From the NCBI GenBank assembly GCA_001464955.1, contig LNEM01000027.1:1-64000 (forward strand): a stretch of DNA of 64,000 nucleotides, written 5' to 3'. Of this stretch, positions 9,208-18,796 are shown one piece after another (within the stretch, counting starts at the first letter, position 1; each line of letters begins with the position of its first letter). This stretch comes from Rhizobiales bacterium Ga0077537. GTDB taxonomy: Bacteria > Pseudomonadota > Alphaproteobacteria > Rhizobiales > Hyphomicrobiaceae. The notes under the pieces are model-generated. The model saw nothing but the letters and a program-made list of their open reading frames with translations, searched no databases and had not been told where the DNA came from. The position numbers and the translations under genes were made by a program.

Positions 9208-11043
9208 ATGCGCATCCTCGGCATCTCGGCATTTTATCATGACAGTGCTGCCGCCCTGCTCGTCGACGGTCGGCCGGTCGCAGCGGCGCAGGAGGAGCGG
9301 TTCACCCGGATCAAGCACGACCAGAGCTTTCCGGAGCACGCCATCCGCTATTGCCTCGCCGAAGGCGGCATCGATCTCGATGCCGTCGATCATGTCGTCT
9401 TCTTCGAGAAACCTCTGCTGAAGTTCGAACGCCTTCTCGAGACTTATCTGGCTCGGGCGCCATCAGGGTTTTCCCAGTTCCGAAAGGCGATGCCCGTCTG
9501 GCTGAAGGACAAGCTGTTCCAGAAGGCGGCGATCGCCCGGGAGCTTGCCCCGTTTTCCCCGTCGGGCGACATCGAGCCGAAGCTGCTGTTCGCCGGCCAC
9601 CACCAGAGCCACGCGGCCTCAGCGTTTTTTCCGTCGCCGTTCGAGGAGGCCGTCGTCCTGACCATGGACGGCGTCGGCGAATGGGCGACGACGTCGGTAA
9701 CCATCGGCCGCGGCAATCGGCTGGAGACGGTCCGCGAAATCCGCTGGCCCCACTCCCTTGGGCTGCTCTATTCGGCGTTCACCTACTACACCGGCTTCAA
9801 GGTCAACTCCGGCGAGTACAAGGTGATGGGCCTCGCGCCCTACGGCGAGCCCCGCTTCAAGGACCTGATCCTCGAGAAGATCGTGCAGGTTCGCCCCGAC
9901 GGCTCGTTCTGGCTCGATCAGCGCTATTTCGACTACACGACCGGCCTGACGATGACGTCGCGCCGCTTCCACGATCTCTTTGGCGCGCCTCCTCGGCATC
10001 CCGATGCCCCCCTCACGCAGCGCGACATGGACCTCGCCGCCTCTATCCAGGCGGTCACCGAGGAGATCGTGCTGCGCATCACGCGCAACCTTGCCGCCAC
10101 ATACCGCATTCCGAACCTCTGCCTCGCCGGCGGCGTGGCGCTGAACTGCGTCGCCAACGGCAAGGTGCTCCGCGACGGTGCCTTCGAGAAGGTCTGGGTT
10201 CAGCCGGCCGCCGGCGACGCCGGTGGCGCGCTCGGCGCGGCCTATGCGGCGTACCACCTGCACGCCGGCCGCGAACGCATCGTCGATTCAGGGCTCGACA
10301 GCATGTCGGGCGCCTATCTCGGCCCGGCCTTCACCCAGGCGGATATCGAGACACGCCTGACCCGTTGTGGCGCTGTGTTCCGCGCGCTCGGCGACAACGA
10401 CACGCTCGAGGCCACGTCGTCGGCACTCGAGCGGGGCCATGCCGTCGGCTGGTTCCAGGGGCGCATGGAATTCGGCCCCCGGGCCCTCGGCGCCCGTTCG
10501 ATCCTTGGCGATCCCCGCAATCCCGAGATGCAGCGGACGCTGAACCTGAAGATCAAGTTCCGCGAGAGCTTCCGGCCCTTCGCTCCCTCGGTGATGGCCG
10601 AGCACGCGGCGGACTGGTTCGAGATCGACGCCCCATCGCCCTACATGCTGATGGTCGCCGACGTGGCGAAGGATCACCGCCGCGCCATGACGGGCGACGA
10701 GGCGTCAAGGTTCGGCATCGACAAGCTCAATGTGCCGCGCTCGAGCGTCCCGGCCGTCACCCACGTGGATTATTCGGCCCGCATCCAGACGGTCCATCGC
10801 GAGACCAATCCCCGCTACCATGCGCTCCTGGACACGTTCCGCTCCCGAACAGGTTGCCCGATGCTCGTCAACACGTCTTTCAACGTGCGCGGCGAGCCCA
10901 TCGTCGCCTCACCCGAGGACGCATTCCGCTGCTTCATGGGTACGGGCATGGAGACGCTGGTCGTCGGTAACTGTGTGCTCGACAAGGCACAACAGAACCC
11001 CGCCCTCGCCGAGGACTATACGTCCCGGTTCGAGCGCGACTGA
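9208..11043 (+). CDS. NodU/CmcH/TobZ-type carbamoyltransferase
   Basis: A 611-residue enzyme of the family that transfers a carbamoyl group from carbamoyl phosphate, via carbamoyl-adenylate, to hydroxyls of sugars or natural products. The N-terminal YrdC/Kae1-like half begins MRILGISAFYHDSAAALL, has HHQSHAASAFFPSPF with metal-binding histidines near 133-137, and then MDGVGEW. The C-terminal carbamoyltransferase domain has GWFQGRMEFGPRALGARSILGDPR, LNLKIKFRESFRPFAPSV and LVNTSFNVRGEPIV. It closes the SxtJ-DUF5989 unit. The acceptor cannot be told from sequence. No other sugar or polyketide gene adjoins it, so an envelope or exopolysaccharide target is only a guess. Confidence 0.92.
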   Translation: MRILGISAFYHDSAAALLVDGRPVAAAQEERFTRIKHDQSFPEHAIRYCLAEGGIDLDAVDHVVFFEKPLLKFERLLETYLARAPSGFSQFRKAMPVWLKDKLFQKAAIARELAPFSPSGDIEPKLLFAGHHQSHAASAFFPSPFEEAVVLTMDGVGEWATTSVTIGRGNRLETVREIRWPHSLGLLYSAFTYYTGFKVNSGEYKVMGLAPYGEPRFKDLILEKIVQVRPDGSFWLDQRYFDYTTGLTMTSRRFHDLFGAPPRHPDAPLTQRDMDLAASIQAVTEEIVLRITRNLAATYRIPNLCLAGGVALNCVANGKVLRDGAFEKVWVQPAAGDAGGALGAAYAAYHLHAGRERIVDSGLDSMSGAYLGPAFTQADIETRLTRCGAVFRALGDNDTLEATSSALERGHAVGWFQGRMEFGPRALGARSILGDPRNPEMQRTLNLKIKFRESFRPFAPSVMAEHAADWFEIDAPSPYMLMVADVAKDHRRAMTGDEASRFGIDKLNVPRSSVPAVTHVDYSARIQTVHRETNPRYHALLDTFRSRTGCPMLVNTSFNVRGEPIVASPEDAFRCFMGTGMETLVVGNCVLDKAQQNPALAEDYTSRFERD

Positions 11044-11070
11044 CGGCTCGGGCCATGGAACGAAGCCAGA

Positions 11071-11625
11071 TCAAGGCTCGAGTTCGGTGTCCCAGTAGAG
11101 GTAGTCGAGCCAGCTCTCGTGCAGGTAGTTCGGCGGAAACAGCCGGCCGTTGCGATGCAGTTCGAACACGGTCGGCCGATAGGGCCACTGCATCGGCCGC
11201 ATGCCCGCATGCTCCGGCATCAACCCGCCCTTGGCCAGATTGCACGGCGCACAGGCCGTAACGACGTTGTCCCAGCGCGTCTGTCCACCCCGGGATCTAG
11301 GGATGAGATGGTCGAACGTCAGCTCGCTTCGGCACCCGCAGTACTGGCAGGCGAACTTGTCACGAAGGAACACGTTGAAACGCGTGAAGGCTGGGTAGAG
11401 AGCTGGTTTCACGTAGGTCTTGAGGGACACCACGCTCGGCAGCCGCATCTCGAAAGACGGACTGTGCACGGTGCGGTCGTATTCGGAGACGATATTGACC
11501 CTGTCCAGGAACACGGCCTTCACCGTTTCCTGCCAGCTCCATAACGAGAGCGGATAATAGCTCAGCGGCCTGAAATCTGCGTTCAGCACCAGAGCCGGAG
11601 AGTTCTTCGCAGATGTAGCGTGCAT
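11071..11625 (-). CDS. HNH endonuclease-fold protein
   Basis: About 184 residues. The N-terminal ALVLNADFRPLSYYPLSLWS and SVVSLKTYVKP are typical of a widespread, uncharacterised HNH family of Alphaproteobacteria and Cyanobacteria. The zinc-stabilised HNH core follows, with CQYCG near residue 97, LTFDHLIPRSRGGQ carrying the catalytic histidine, and CAPCNLAKG. The frame can be extended to a GTG at 11688, but family members start close to the ALVLNADF segment, so the ATG at 11625 is preferred. It converges on the carbamoyltransferase gene with 27 bases between the stops. The cellular role is unknown. Nothing around it suggests a restriction system. Confidence 0.86.
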   Translation of the reverse strand: MHATSAKNSPALVLNADFRPLSYYPLSLWSWQETVKAVFLDRVNIVSEYDRTVHSPSFEMRLPSVVSLKTYVKPALYPAFTRFNVFLRDKFACQYCGCRSELTFDHLIPRSRGGQTRWDNVVTACAPCNLAKGGLMPEHAGMRPMQWPYRPTVFELHRNGRLFPPNYLHESWLDYLYWDTELEP

Positions 11626-11855
11626 GCTCACGAGACAGCAGTCCTGACAGTTACCTGTCCGAATCGCACTCGGATCGCTTTGTCCCACGACGCAATACTA
11701 TCCGTATGTGCCAGTCGTGTGAAGCCCACCGCCCGTGGTGTGAATGACGCGGCGCCGGGCTCCCCCGGCGAAGACACTTTACAGCCTCGGCCGGGTACCG
11801 TTGACTTGGGCCACCCGCTCCGACGGCCATGCGCCAGAACCATGCAGGACCTCCC

Positions 11856-13073
11856 ATGTCAGACGACCGCGGCACGCGCCCGGACCTGCCGCTCGCTGGT
11901 GTAACGGTCATCGACCTCGGCCAGATTTACCAGGGCCCCTACGCGACCCTGCTGATGGCAAAGGCCGGCGCCCGCGTGATCAAGGTGGAGCCCCGCCGCG
12001 GCGAGCCGGCGCGGCTGCGGGCCCAGGTCGGCATGAGCGCTACGTTCCCGTTCGCCATGCTCAACTCCAACAAGTCTGGCGTCTCGCTCGACCTCAAGCA
12101 TCCCGACGGCGCCGCGCTCCTGAAGCGCATGGTGGCGAAGGCCGACGTGCTGCTCGAGAACTTCGCGCCGGGCGTCATGGACCGCCTCGGCCTCGGCTGG
12201 GACGTGCTGCGGGGGATCAACCCCCGGCTGATCTATGCGTCCGGCACCGGCTATGGGCTCGACGGCCCCGACCGCGACAACCTTGCCATGGACCTCACGG
12301 TGCAGGCAGCCTCAGGCATCATGAGCATCACCGGCTTTCCCGACGGGCCTCCGGTGAAGGCCGGTCCGGCCATCGTCGATTTCATGAGCGGCATCCATCT
12401 CTATGCAGCCGTGATGACGGCCCTCTACGACCGCGCCGTGACCGGCCGGGGGCGTCTCGTCGAGGTGGCGATGCAGGAGGCGGTCTACCCCGCCCTCGCC
12501 TCCAATCTGTCGTTTCTTTACAACCGCAAGGGCGAGATGCCGCCGCGCACGGGCAATCGCCACGGCGGATTGGCGATCTCTCCATACAATGTCTACGCGA
12601 CGTCGGACGGCCACATCGCCATCATCACCGTCACCGAGGATCACTGGCAGAACATCCTGACGGCGATCGGCCGCACTGACCTGCAGGACGATCCGCGCTT
12701 CGCCTCGAATGCGCTGCGCGTCAAGCACATGGCCGACGTCGACGCCATCGTCGAAGGTTGGAGCCGCACCGTGCCACGCGACGAGGCGATCGCGATCCTG
12801 AAGCGCCATCGCGTACCGTCGGCCCCCGTTCGCAATCTGAAGGAAGTGATGGGCGATCGTCACATGCACGAGCGCGGCATGCTCGAGGAGATCGACCACC
12901 CTGAGCTTGGCCGCATCACCGTGCCGACGAGCCCCTTGCGGTTCCACGGCGCGGACAAGGTCGAGACGACACCGAGCCCCAGGGTCGGCCAGCACAACGA
13001 CGACGTCTACGGCGGCTGGCTCGGCCTCGGCCCGGACGAGATCGAAGCCCTGCGAAATTCAGGTGCCATCTGA
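11856..13073 (+). CDS. Family III (CaiB/BaiF) CoA transferase
   Basis: A 405-residue family III CoA transferase, moving CoA between carboxylic acids. The start has PLAGVTVIDLGQIYQGPYATLLMA and KVEPRRGEPAR; later come VLLENFAPGVMDRLGLGW and a GYGLDGPDRDNLAMDLTVQA segment whose aspartate (AMDLTVQA) is the usual catalytic position. The ATG at 11856 follows AGGACC; an upstream ATG at 11829 adds nine unlikely residues. A VOC protein gene follows after 49 bases, suggesting a shared transcript. The acyl substrate is unknown. Confidence 0.88.
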   Translation: MSDDRGTRPDLPLAGVTVIDLGQIYQGPYATLLMAKAGARVIKVEPRRGEPARLRAQVGMSATFPFAMLNSNKSGVSLDLKHPDGAALLKRMVAKADVLLENFAPGVMDRLGLGWDVLRGINPRLIYASGTGYGLDGPDRDNLAMDLTVQAASGIMSITGFPDGPPVKAGPAIVDFMSGIHLYAAVMTALYDRAVTGRGRLVEVAMQEAVYPALASNLSFLYNRKGEMPPRTGNRHGGLAISPYNVYATSDGHIAIITVTEDHWQNILTAIGRTDLQDDPRFASNALRVKHMADVDAIVEGWSRTVPRDEAIAILKRHRVPSAPVRNLKEVMGDRHMHERGMLEEIDHPELGRITVPTSPLRFHGADKVETTPSPRVGQHNDDVYGGWLGLGPDEIEALRNSGAI

Positions 13074-13122
13074 AAAGCCATCCCAACCCGGCCTCCACGA
13101 GGCTCGATCGAGGACTGACGCC

Positions 13123-13518
13123 ATGACCGCATTCACATTCGATCACATCCACCTCTTCACCCGCGATCCCGAAGCGACGGCCAAATTCTACGCCGACATG
13201 TTCGGCGCCGAGATCGTCCGCACCATGCAGGGTGGCAAGCCCCGCCTCGATCTGAAGCTCGGCGGTGGCGATATCTTCATTCTCGACGTGAGCGGCGATC
13301 CGAAAGCTGGCGCCGGCCCGTCGCACCCGCATCAGGGGCTCGACCACTTCGGATTGTCGGTCAAGGACATCGACAAGGTCTGCGCGGAGCTCAAGGCCAA
13401 GGGCGCCAGGTTCACCCGCGGCCCGGAGACGATCCGCCCCGGCATTCGCATCGCGTTCATCGAAGGTCCGGAGGGCGTGTCGATCGAAATCCTGGAACGC
13501 GGCCCCCACATCATGTGA
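13123..13518 (+). CDS. VOC-superfamily (glyoxalase-like) protein
   Basis: A 131-residue single vicinal-oxygen-chelate domain. FDHIHLFTRDPEATAKFYADMFG is the first beta-alpha-beta unit with a metal-ligand histidine. GLDHFGLSVKDIDKVCAELKAKG opens the second, and EGPEGVSIEILER supplies the final glutamate. The class includes glyoxalase I, methylmalonyl-CoA epimerase and extradiol dioxygenases. Linkage to a CoA transferase makes an epimerase- or lyase-like role on a CoA ester possible, but this is inference. Confidence 0.82.
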   Translation: MTAFTFDHIHLFTRDPEATAKFYADMFGAEIVRTMQGGKPRLDLKLGGGDIFILDVSGDPKAGAGPSHPHQGLDHFGLSVKDIDKVCAELKAKGARFTRGPETIRPGIRIAFIEGPEGVSIEILERGPHIM

Positions 13519-13580
13519 GATTGACTGTCGAGAGGGCGGCACGTGGGGCTGGCGGCGGTCCCGGAACCGTGGAGTTTGAC

Positions 13581-13967
13581 ATGACTGTTCGTCGACTTCT
13601 GGCCGTCGGAGCCATCGCGCTCGGATCCATGGCCACTGCTGTCGAAGCCGCCTGCACGATCCAGAGCTCGCCTTGCTACCCGTGGCGCATCGAGGCCGAC
13701 GCCAGCGACACGGTGCTGCTCGAGATCGTGCCGAGCAACGTGCCGACGCCCGCCCTTTATCGGGTCTGCGTCTGCGCGCCGGCAAAGAGCGTGTCTCTGA
13801 TCTTCGACTTCGAGGACAGGAAAGTCCCCATCGGCAAGGTGGAACTCGGCTCCGGTGCCACGGTCTGCCGGGATTACCGCATCCAGACCGCGCGGAAGTC
13901 CCGTCTGCTTCTGTCGCGCGCGCCGGGTGAGACGGGTCTCGTCGAGGGGTGCTACACGACCCAGTAG
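13581..13967 (+). CDS. Small secreted cysteine-rich protein of unknown function
   Basis: 128 residues. The N-terminus MTVRRLLAVGAIALGSMATA plus VEA is a Sec signal peptide, with likely cleavage after VEA before CTIQSSPC. The mature part has six cysteines (CTIQSSPC, VCVC, VCRD, GCYT), consistent with periplasmic disulfides, and is predicted mostly beta. The ATG at 13581 follows GTGGAG; an earlier in-frame ATG at 13515 would spoil the signal peptide. No family was recognised. It sits between the VOC gene and the nucleotide-sugar dehydratase gene on the same strand. Confidence 0.7.
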   Translation: MTVRRLLAVGAIALGSMATAVEAACTIQSSPCYPWRIEADASDTVLLEIVPSNVPTPALYRVCVCAPAKSVSLIFDFEDRKVPIGKVELGSGATVCRDYRIQTARKSRLLLSRAPGETGLVEGCYTTQ

Positions 13968-14086
13968 GCGGCACTGCGACGTGGACAGCAGCTCGGTGTC
14001 GGTTGTGGGGGCACCGGGAAACCCCTACCAAGAGGGACCGTCAGCATGACGTGAGCCGTGGCTGTGGGGCCAACGGGGGGTGAGCC

Positions 14087-16129
14087 GTGATCGCTCTGAA
14101 GGATATGGAATCGCGTTCTCGCGAGACGCGCAACTGGCTGCTCGGCCAGACGCGCTCGGTGAAGCGTGCGATTCTGATGCTGAACGATTTCGTTCTCCTG
14201 TCGCTCGCCGTCTGGCTCGCCTTCAGCTTGCGCCTCACCGAGATCTACGTTCCCCCAAATGCAATCCTGACCGCCGTTGTCCTCGCCGCGCCACTGGCCG
14301 GCGTGGCGGCATTCCATTTCCTTGGCCTTTATCGTCTCGTCACACGCTTCCTCGGCTATCGTGGCGCTCTTCGGATCTTCGCCGGCGTCGGCCTATCCGC
14401 CCTCGTCTGGTCGGTCGTCGTGCTGATGGCCGTCGGCACCGGCGACCCGGAGATCTGGGTCCCGCGCTCGGTCGTGTTCCTGTACCCGCTGATAGGGGGC
14501 CTGTTCGTCTCCGCCAGCCGCGAGATCGCGGCCCTCCTGCTGGCGAACAACGACGGCGTATCGCAGCGCCTGCCCGACAAGACGCGGGTCATCATCTACG
14601 GCGCAGGCTCGGAAGGTGTGGCACTTCTCGAAGCCATCCGGCGCACCGGCGAGCACGAGCCGATGGGCTTCATCGACGACACCCCCAACTTGATCGGCCA
14701 GCAGGTCGCCGGCTTGAAGGTCTATCGCGTCGACAAGCTGCCGCGCTTCGTCGAACGGGATGCCGTGAAGGAAGTCCTGCTGGCCTTGCCGCGTCGCCAG
14801 CGACGGGAGCGCCAGGAGATCATCCGTAGGCTTGCGGAGCATCCCGTGCGCGTGAAGACGATGCCCGCCATGGGCGATATCGCGTCGGGCCGGGTCTCTG
14901 TCAGTGACCTCCGCCCGATCGACGTCGACGATCTGCTAGCCCGTGATCCAGTGCCCCCCGATCCGGAGTTGCTGTCACGCGCCATTACGGGGAAATCGGT
15001 CATGGTCACCGGGGCGGGCGGCACGATCGGCAGCGAGATCACGCGCCAGGTGTTGCGGCAAAAGCCGGCGCGGCTGGTTCTAGTAGAGATATCCGAGGCC
15101 GCCCTCTACGAGATCGAGACCGAGCTGCGTGACCTGCTGTCCCGCCTCGACGCCACGACGGACGAGAACGACGACAGCACGACGCGGCGTCCGGCGACGG
15201 CCCGCCCAGAGATCGTCGGCATCCTCGGTACCGTGACCGATGGCGAACTGCTCGAGCGAACGATCCGCGCCCATGGCGTGGAAACGATCTTCCATGCCGC
15301 AGCCTACAAGCACGTCCCGATCGTGGAATCGAACCCCGTCGCGGGTCTGCGCAACAACACCTTCGGCACGCTTGCGCTGGCGCGCGCAGCCCTCCGGACG
15401 GGCGTCGAACGTGTCGTCCTCATTTCGACCGACAAGGCCGTGCGCCCGACCAACATCATGGGCGCCAGCAAGCGGCTGGCGGAACTCGTGTTCCAGGCGG
15501 CGGCGGCGCATCGCCCGCGCACGGTCCTGACCATGGTCCGCTTCGGCAACGTGCTGGACAGCTCCGGCTCGGTGGTTCGGCGTTTCCGGCGGCAGATCCA
15601 GGACGGCGGGCCGGTCACCGTCACCCACCGCGACGTCATCCGCTACTTCATGTCGATCCCGGAGGCCGCCACGCTGGTCATCCAGGCCGGAGCCATGGCC
15701 CAGGGTGGCGAGGTATTCGTACTCGACATGGGAGAGCCGGTGCGCATCGACGACCTCGCCCGCACCATGATCCGCATGATGGGGCTAGAGGTACGAGACG
15801 AAAACAATCCGCTCGGTGACGTGGCGATCAAGTACGTGGGTCTTCGGCCCGGCGAGAAGCTTTACGAGGAGTTGCTCATCGACGAGGAGCGCACGACCGA
15901 CACGGAACATCCGCGCATTCGCCGCAACAACGAGCCGTTTCTGCCGACGGCCGACCTCGAGCGGGAGCTGGCCAAGCTCGAAGCAGCCATGCAGCTCGAA
16001 AGTGGAAGCCTGGAGGCGATCCAGCAGATGCTCTCCCGAACGGTCGAGGGCTATCAGCCGACATCGACGGCGAAGGACCCGTTCGAGGCCGCAGCGACGT
16101 GGACGCCCCCCGGCAGGACTCTGCACTAA
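14087..16129 (+). CDS. Membrane-bound nucleotide-sugar 4,6-dehydratase (CapD/WbpM type)
   Basis: 680 residues. The first ~125 residues hold four hydrophobic helices, followed by a CoA-binding-like domain with VIIYGAGSEGVALLEAI. The C-terminal SDR domain begins VMVTGAGGTIGSEITRQ near residue 305 and carries HAAAYKHVPIVE and STDKAVRPTNIMGASKR. As in WbpM-type enzymes, methionine replaces the SDR tyrosine in the MxxxK motif. These proteins make UDP-4-keto-6-deoxy sugars for O-antigen, capsule or glycan synthesis at the inner membrane. GTG at 14087 after GGGGGGTGA is used; ATG at 14105 is an alternative. It is isolated from other polysaccharide genes. Confidence 0.9.
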   Translation: MIALKDMESRSRETRNWLLGQTRSVKRAILMLNDFVLLSLAVWLAFSLRLTEIYVPPNAILTAVVLAAPLAGVAAFHFLGLYRLVTRFLGYRGALRIFAGVGLSALVWSVVVLMAVGTGDPEIWVPRSVVFLYPLIGGLFVSASREIAALLLANNDGVSQRLPDKTRVIIYGAGSEGVALLEAIRRTGEHEPMGFIDDTPNLIGQQVAGLKVYRVDKLPRFVERDAVKEVLLALPRRQRRERQEIIRRLAEHPVRVKTMPAMGDIASGRVSVSDLRPIDVDDLLARDPVPPDPELLSRAITGKSVMVTGAGGTIGSEITRQVLRQKPARLVLVEISEAALYEIETELRDLLSRLDATTDENDDSTTRRPATARPEIVGILGTVTDGELLERTIRAHGVETIFHAAAYKHVPIVESNPVAGLRNNTFGTLALARAALRTGVERVVLISTDKAVRPTNIMGASKRLAELVFQAAAAHRPRTVLTMVRFGNVLDSSGSVVRRFRRQIQDGGPVTVTHRDVIRYFMSIPEAATLVIQAGAMAQGGEVFVLDMGEPVRIDDLARTMIRMMGLEVRDENNPLGDVAIKYVGLRPGEKLYEELLIDEERTTDTEHPRIRRNNEPFLPTADLERELAKLEAAMQLESGSLEAIQQMLSRTVEGYQPTSTAKDPFEAAATWTPPGRTLH

Positions 16130-16193
16130 GTCCGGCCAAAGCAAGAAGCACCGGACGTTGCACCGAGTCCGGTTGGCGGCTCCAGCGACGACG

Positions 16194-17369
16194 TCAGGCG
16201 CTCCTGAAAGCGCTCGCGGCGGCCGCGACGGCCGCGCCACGCTCGAACCCGTGGCCGAGTTCGGCCAGCACGTCCTCGATGTGCAGCAGATCCGTGAGAA
16301 TATCCCCCTCGTCGATCGCGCCCATGGTGCCGAGGCGGATCATCTTGCCCTGCAGACGGTTCCGCGCGCCGGCGATGATCGTCCGGTGCTTCTCGTTGAG
16401 GCGTCGGATGAGGCGGGTCCCATCGAGCCCCTCCGGCACATGGAAGCAGGCGACCGTGTTCGACTGCGCCGGCGCTTTCGCGAAGTTTTGCAGCCCGATG
16501 GCTTTTGCGCCCGCCTTCAGGCCACGCGCGAGACGGCGATAGCGTGAGAAGACGTTCGCCAACCCCTCCTCGTGGATCATGGAGAGCGCGGTCTCCAACC
16601 CATAAACCAACGAGATGGCCGGCGTGAACGTGGACTCGCCCTTGTCGAAACTGTCCCGCGCCTTCCTGAGATCGAAGAAGAAACGCGGTTGCCCGTTGTC
16701 GCGCCGGATCACGTCCCAGGCTTTCTCGCTGGCCGCGATCACTCCGAGCCCCGGCGGACACATGAGCGCCTTCTGCGAACCCGAGACGAGCACGTCGACG
16801 CCCCAGGCATCCATCTGCACGTCCATGCCGCCGAGCCCTGAGACCGTATCCGTGACGAGCAGTGTCGGCCGGTTGCGCACAAGTCGGCCGGCCGCCTCGA
16901 GATCGCCGACGACACCGGTCGAGCTCTCGTTGTGCACGACGATCAGCGCCCGGTAGTCATGGGCGCCGAGGCGCTTCTCGATCACATCCGGCGCGACGGT
17001 CTCGCCCCAGTCAGCGTCGATGGTATCGATGACGGCGCCCATCACCTTGCCGATGGTCGCGAACCGCTCACCCCATTGGCCGTTGTTGACGATGAGCAAC
17101 CGGTCACCCGGCGTGACGATGTTGAGGAGCGCGGCTTCCATCACGCCCGTACCGCTGGTCGCCAGCACGTGCACCGGCTGCGTCGTGCCCGCGAGCGGCT
17201 GCAGCATCTCGATGGTACGCGCCCAGATCTGCCGGAACTCCGGCCCCCGATGGCTGAGCACGGGGCGCGCGATCGCCTGACGCACCCGCTCGGGGACGGC
17301 GATGGGGCCGGGCAGTCTCAGGCGATAGGTATCGACCGGTTTCGATGCCGGATCTGGCGAGGTCGTCAT
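16194..17369 (-). CDS. PLP-dependent aminotransferase, alanine/serine-glyoxylate type
   Basis: A 391-residue class V aminotransferase of the alanine-glyoxylate / serine-glyoxylate family. RLPGPIAVPERVRQA and LSHRGPEF open the protein, then LATSGTGVMEAAL, the PLP-phosphate region and VTDTVSGLGGMDVQMD. The Schiff-base lysine is in VSGSQKALMCPPGLG near residue 198, and there is a C-terminal GTMGAIDEGDILTDL. It would convert glyoxylate to glycine or run the serine to hydroxypyruvate step of C1 or photorespiratory metabolism; the exact amino donor is not decided by sequence. It converges on the dehydratase gene and is divergent from the Liv-type binding protein. Confidence 0.9.
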   Translation of the reverse strand: MTTSPDPASKPVDTYRLRLPGPIAVPERVRQAIARPVLSHRGPEFRQIWARTIEMLQPLAGTTQPVHVLATSGTGVMEAALLNIVTPGDRLLIVNNGQWGERFATIGKVMGAVIDTIDADWGETVAPDVIEKRLGAHDYRALIVVHNESSTGVVGDLEAAGRLVRNRPTLLVTDTVSGLGGMDVQMDAWGVDVLVSGSQKALMCPPGLGVIAASEKAWDVIRRDNGQPRFFFDLRKARDSFDKGESTFTPAISLVYGLETALSMIHEEGLANVFSRYRRLARGLKAGAKAIGLQNFAKAPAQSNTVACFHVPEGLDGTRLIRRLNEKHRTIIAGARNRLQGKMIRLGTMGAIDEGDILTDLLHIEDVLAELGHGFERGAAVAAAASAFRSA

Positions 17370-17548
17370 GTGCGTTTCATCCCGAGTTTTTTTTCACACG
17401 TTGCTTATCGCGCACCTTGCAGTCGCGCCAGCACGGCATATTTCGCATTCCCTGGAGCATGTCACGACATGGCTCGCCGGAGAGGGGGCGACGGGGCGGC
17501 ATCAGGGTGTTAGGCTTTCCATCTCGAACGCGCTGAAGGAGCCTGTTG

Positions 17549-18763
17549 ATGAAACGTTCGTTCCCTGGCCTTCTCGGACTGGCCGTCGCGGCGTCGCTGG
17601 CCACGGCGAGCCTTCTGCCGGACCGGGTCGCAGCTCAGGAGCCGATCCGGGTCGGTGAGCTGAACAGCTACAAGGCCATCCCGGCCTTCCTCGAGCCATA
17701 CAAGAAGGGCTGGGAACTGGCAGTCGAGGAGATCAACGCGGCAGGCGGCGTCGTTGGCCGCAAGCTCGAGGTCGTGAGCCGCGACGACAACGCCTCGCCG
17801 GGCGACGCCGTGCGCGTGGCCGAGGAGCTGGTCTCGCGCGAGAAGGTCGCCCTGCTGACGGGCGGCTTCCTGTCTCACGTCGGCCTCGCGGTGGCGAGCT
17901 TCGCCAACCAGCAGAAGGTCGTGTTCATCGCCTCCGAGCCGTTGACCGACAAGTTGGTCTGGGAAAGCGGCAACCCCTACACGTTCCGTCTGCGCGCTTC
18001 GACCTACATGCAGGTGAGCATGCTCGTCGAGGAAGCCGTGAAGCTCGGCAAGAAGCGTTGGGCCCTCGTCTACCCGAACTACGAATACGGCCAGTCGGCC
18101 GTGGCATCGTTCAAGGCCCTGATGCAGGCACGCCAGCCCGGCGTCGAGTTCGTGGCCGAGCAGGCGCCCCCTCTCGGCAAGATCGAGGCTGGTGCCGTGA
18201 CGCAGGCGATCGCCGACGCCAAACCCGACGCCATCTTCAACGTGACGTTCGGACCCGACCTGCAGAAGTTCGTCCGCGAAGGAACGACACGCGGCATCTT
18301 CAACGGCGTCACCGTGTTCTCGCTTCTGGGTGGAGAGCCCGAGTATCTGGACCCGCTGAAGGACGAGGCGCCGGTCGGCTGGTACGTGACGGGCTATCCG
18401 TGGGACCAGATCAAGACGCCGGAGCACGACAAGTTCCTCGCCGCCTACCGGGCGCGCTGGAACGACTATCCGCGCCTCGGCTCGGTGGTCGGTTACGCCG
18501 CCCTGAAGAGCGTCGCGGCCGCAATCGCCAAGGCCGGCTCGCCGGAAACCGAAAAGGTGCGCGCCGCCATGGCCGGCCTCGAGGTCGACACGCCGTTTGG
18601 TCGCGTCACCTATCGGGCGCTCGATCATCAGTCGACCATGGGTGCCTACGTGGGCCGGACGGCGGTCAAGGACGGCCGCGGCGTGATGGTGGACTGGCGC
18701 TACGAGCCCGGCGAAAAGCACCTGCCGCCGGACGACGAAGTGCGCAAGCGTCGGCCGCAGTAG
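17549..18763 (+). CDS. livK: Periplasmic binding protein of a Liv-type ABC importer
   Basis: 404 residues with a signal peptide (MKRSFPGLLGLAVAASLATA, cleavage near AAQ-EP). The type-I periplasmic binding fold follows: IRVGELNSYKAIPAFLEPY, INAAGGVVGRKLEVVSRDDN, VALLTGGFLSHVGLAVASF. The family binds branched-chain amino acids, amides or aromatic acids. The ATG at 17549 with AGGAG at good spacing is preferred over the adjacent TTG. It is the first gene of a four-gene importer operon and is separated from the permease by a strong hairpin, as is common when the binding protein must be made in excess. The ligand is unknown. Confidence 0.88.
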   Translation: MKRSFPGLLGLAVAASLATASLLPDRVAAQEPIRVGELNSYKAIPAFLEPYKKGWELAVEEINAAGGVVGRKLEVVSRDDNASPGDAVRVAEELVSREKVALLTGGFLSHVGLAVASFANQQKVVFIASEPLTDKLVWESGNPYTFRLRASTYMQVSMLVEEAVKLGKKRWALVYPNYEYGQSAVASFKALMQARQPGVEFVAEQAPPLGKIEAGAVTQAIADAKPDAIFNVTFGPDLQKFVREGTTRGIFNGVTVFSLLGGEPEYLDPLKDEAPVGWYVTGYPWDQIKTPEHDKFLAAYRARWNDYPRLGSVVGYAALKSVAAAIAKAGSPETEKVRAAMAGLEVDTPFGRVTYRALDHQSTMGAYVGRTAVKDGRGVMVDWRYEPGEKHLPPDDEVRKRRPQ

Positions 18764-18796
18764 GCTGCCGACCGTTTTCAACACATCGCATGCAGG

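Noticed and set aside
9351..10970. A 539-codon plus-strand frame inside the carbamoyltransferase gene
   Set aside because: It is in another frame of a well-supported gene, Arg-rich and without motifs.
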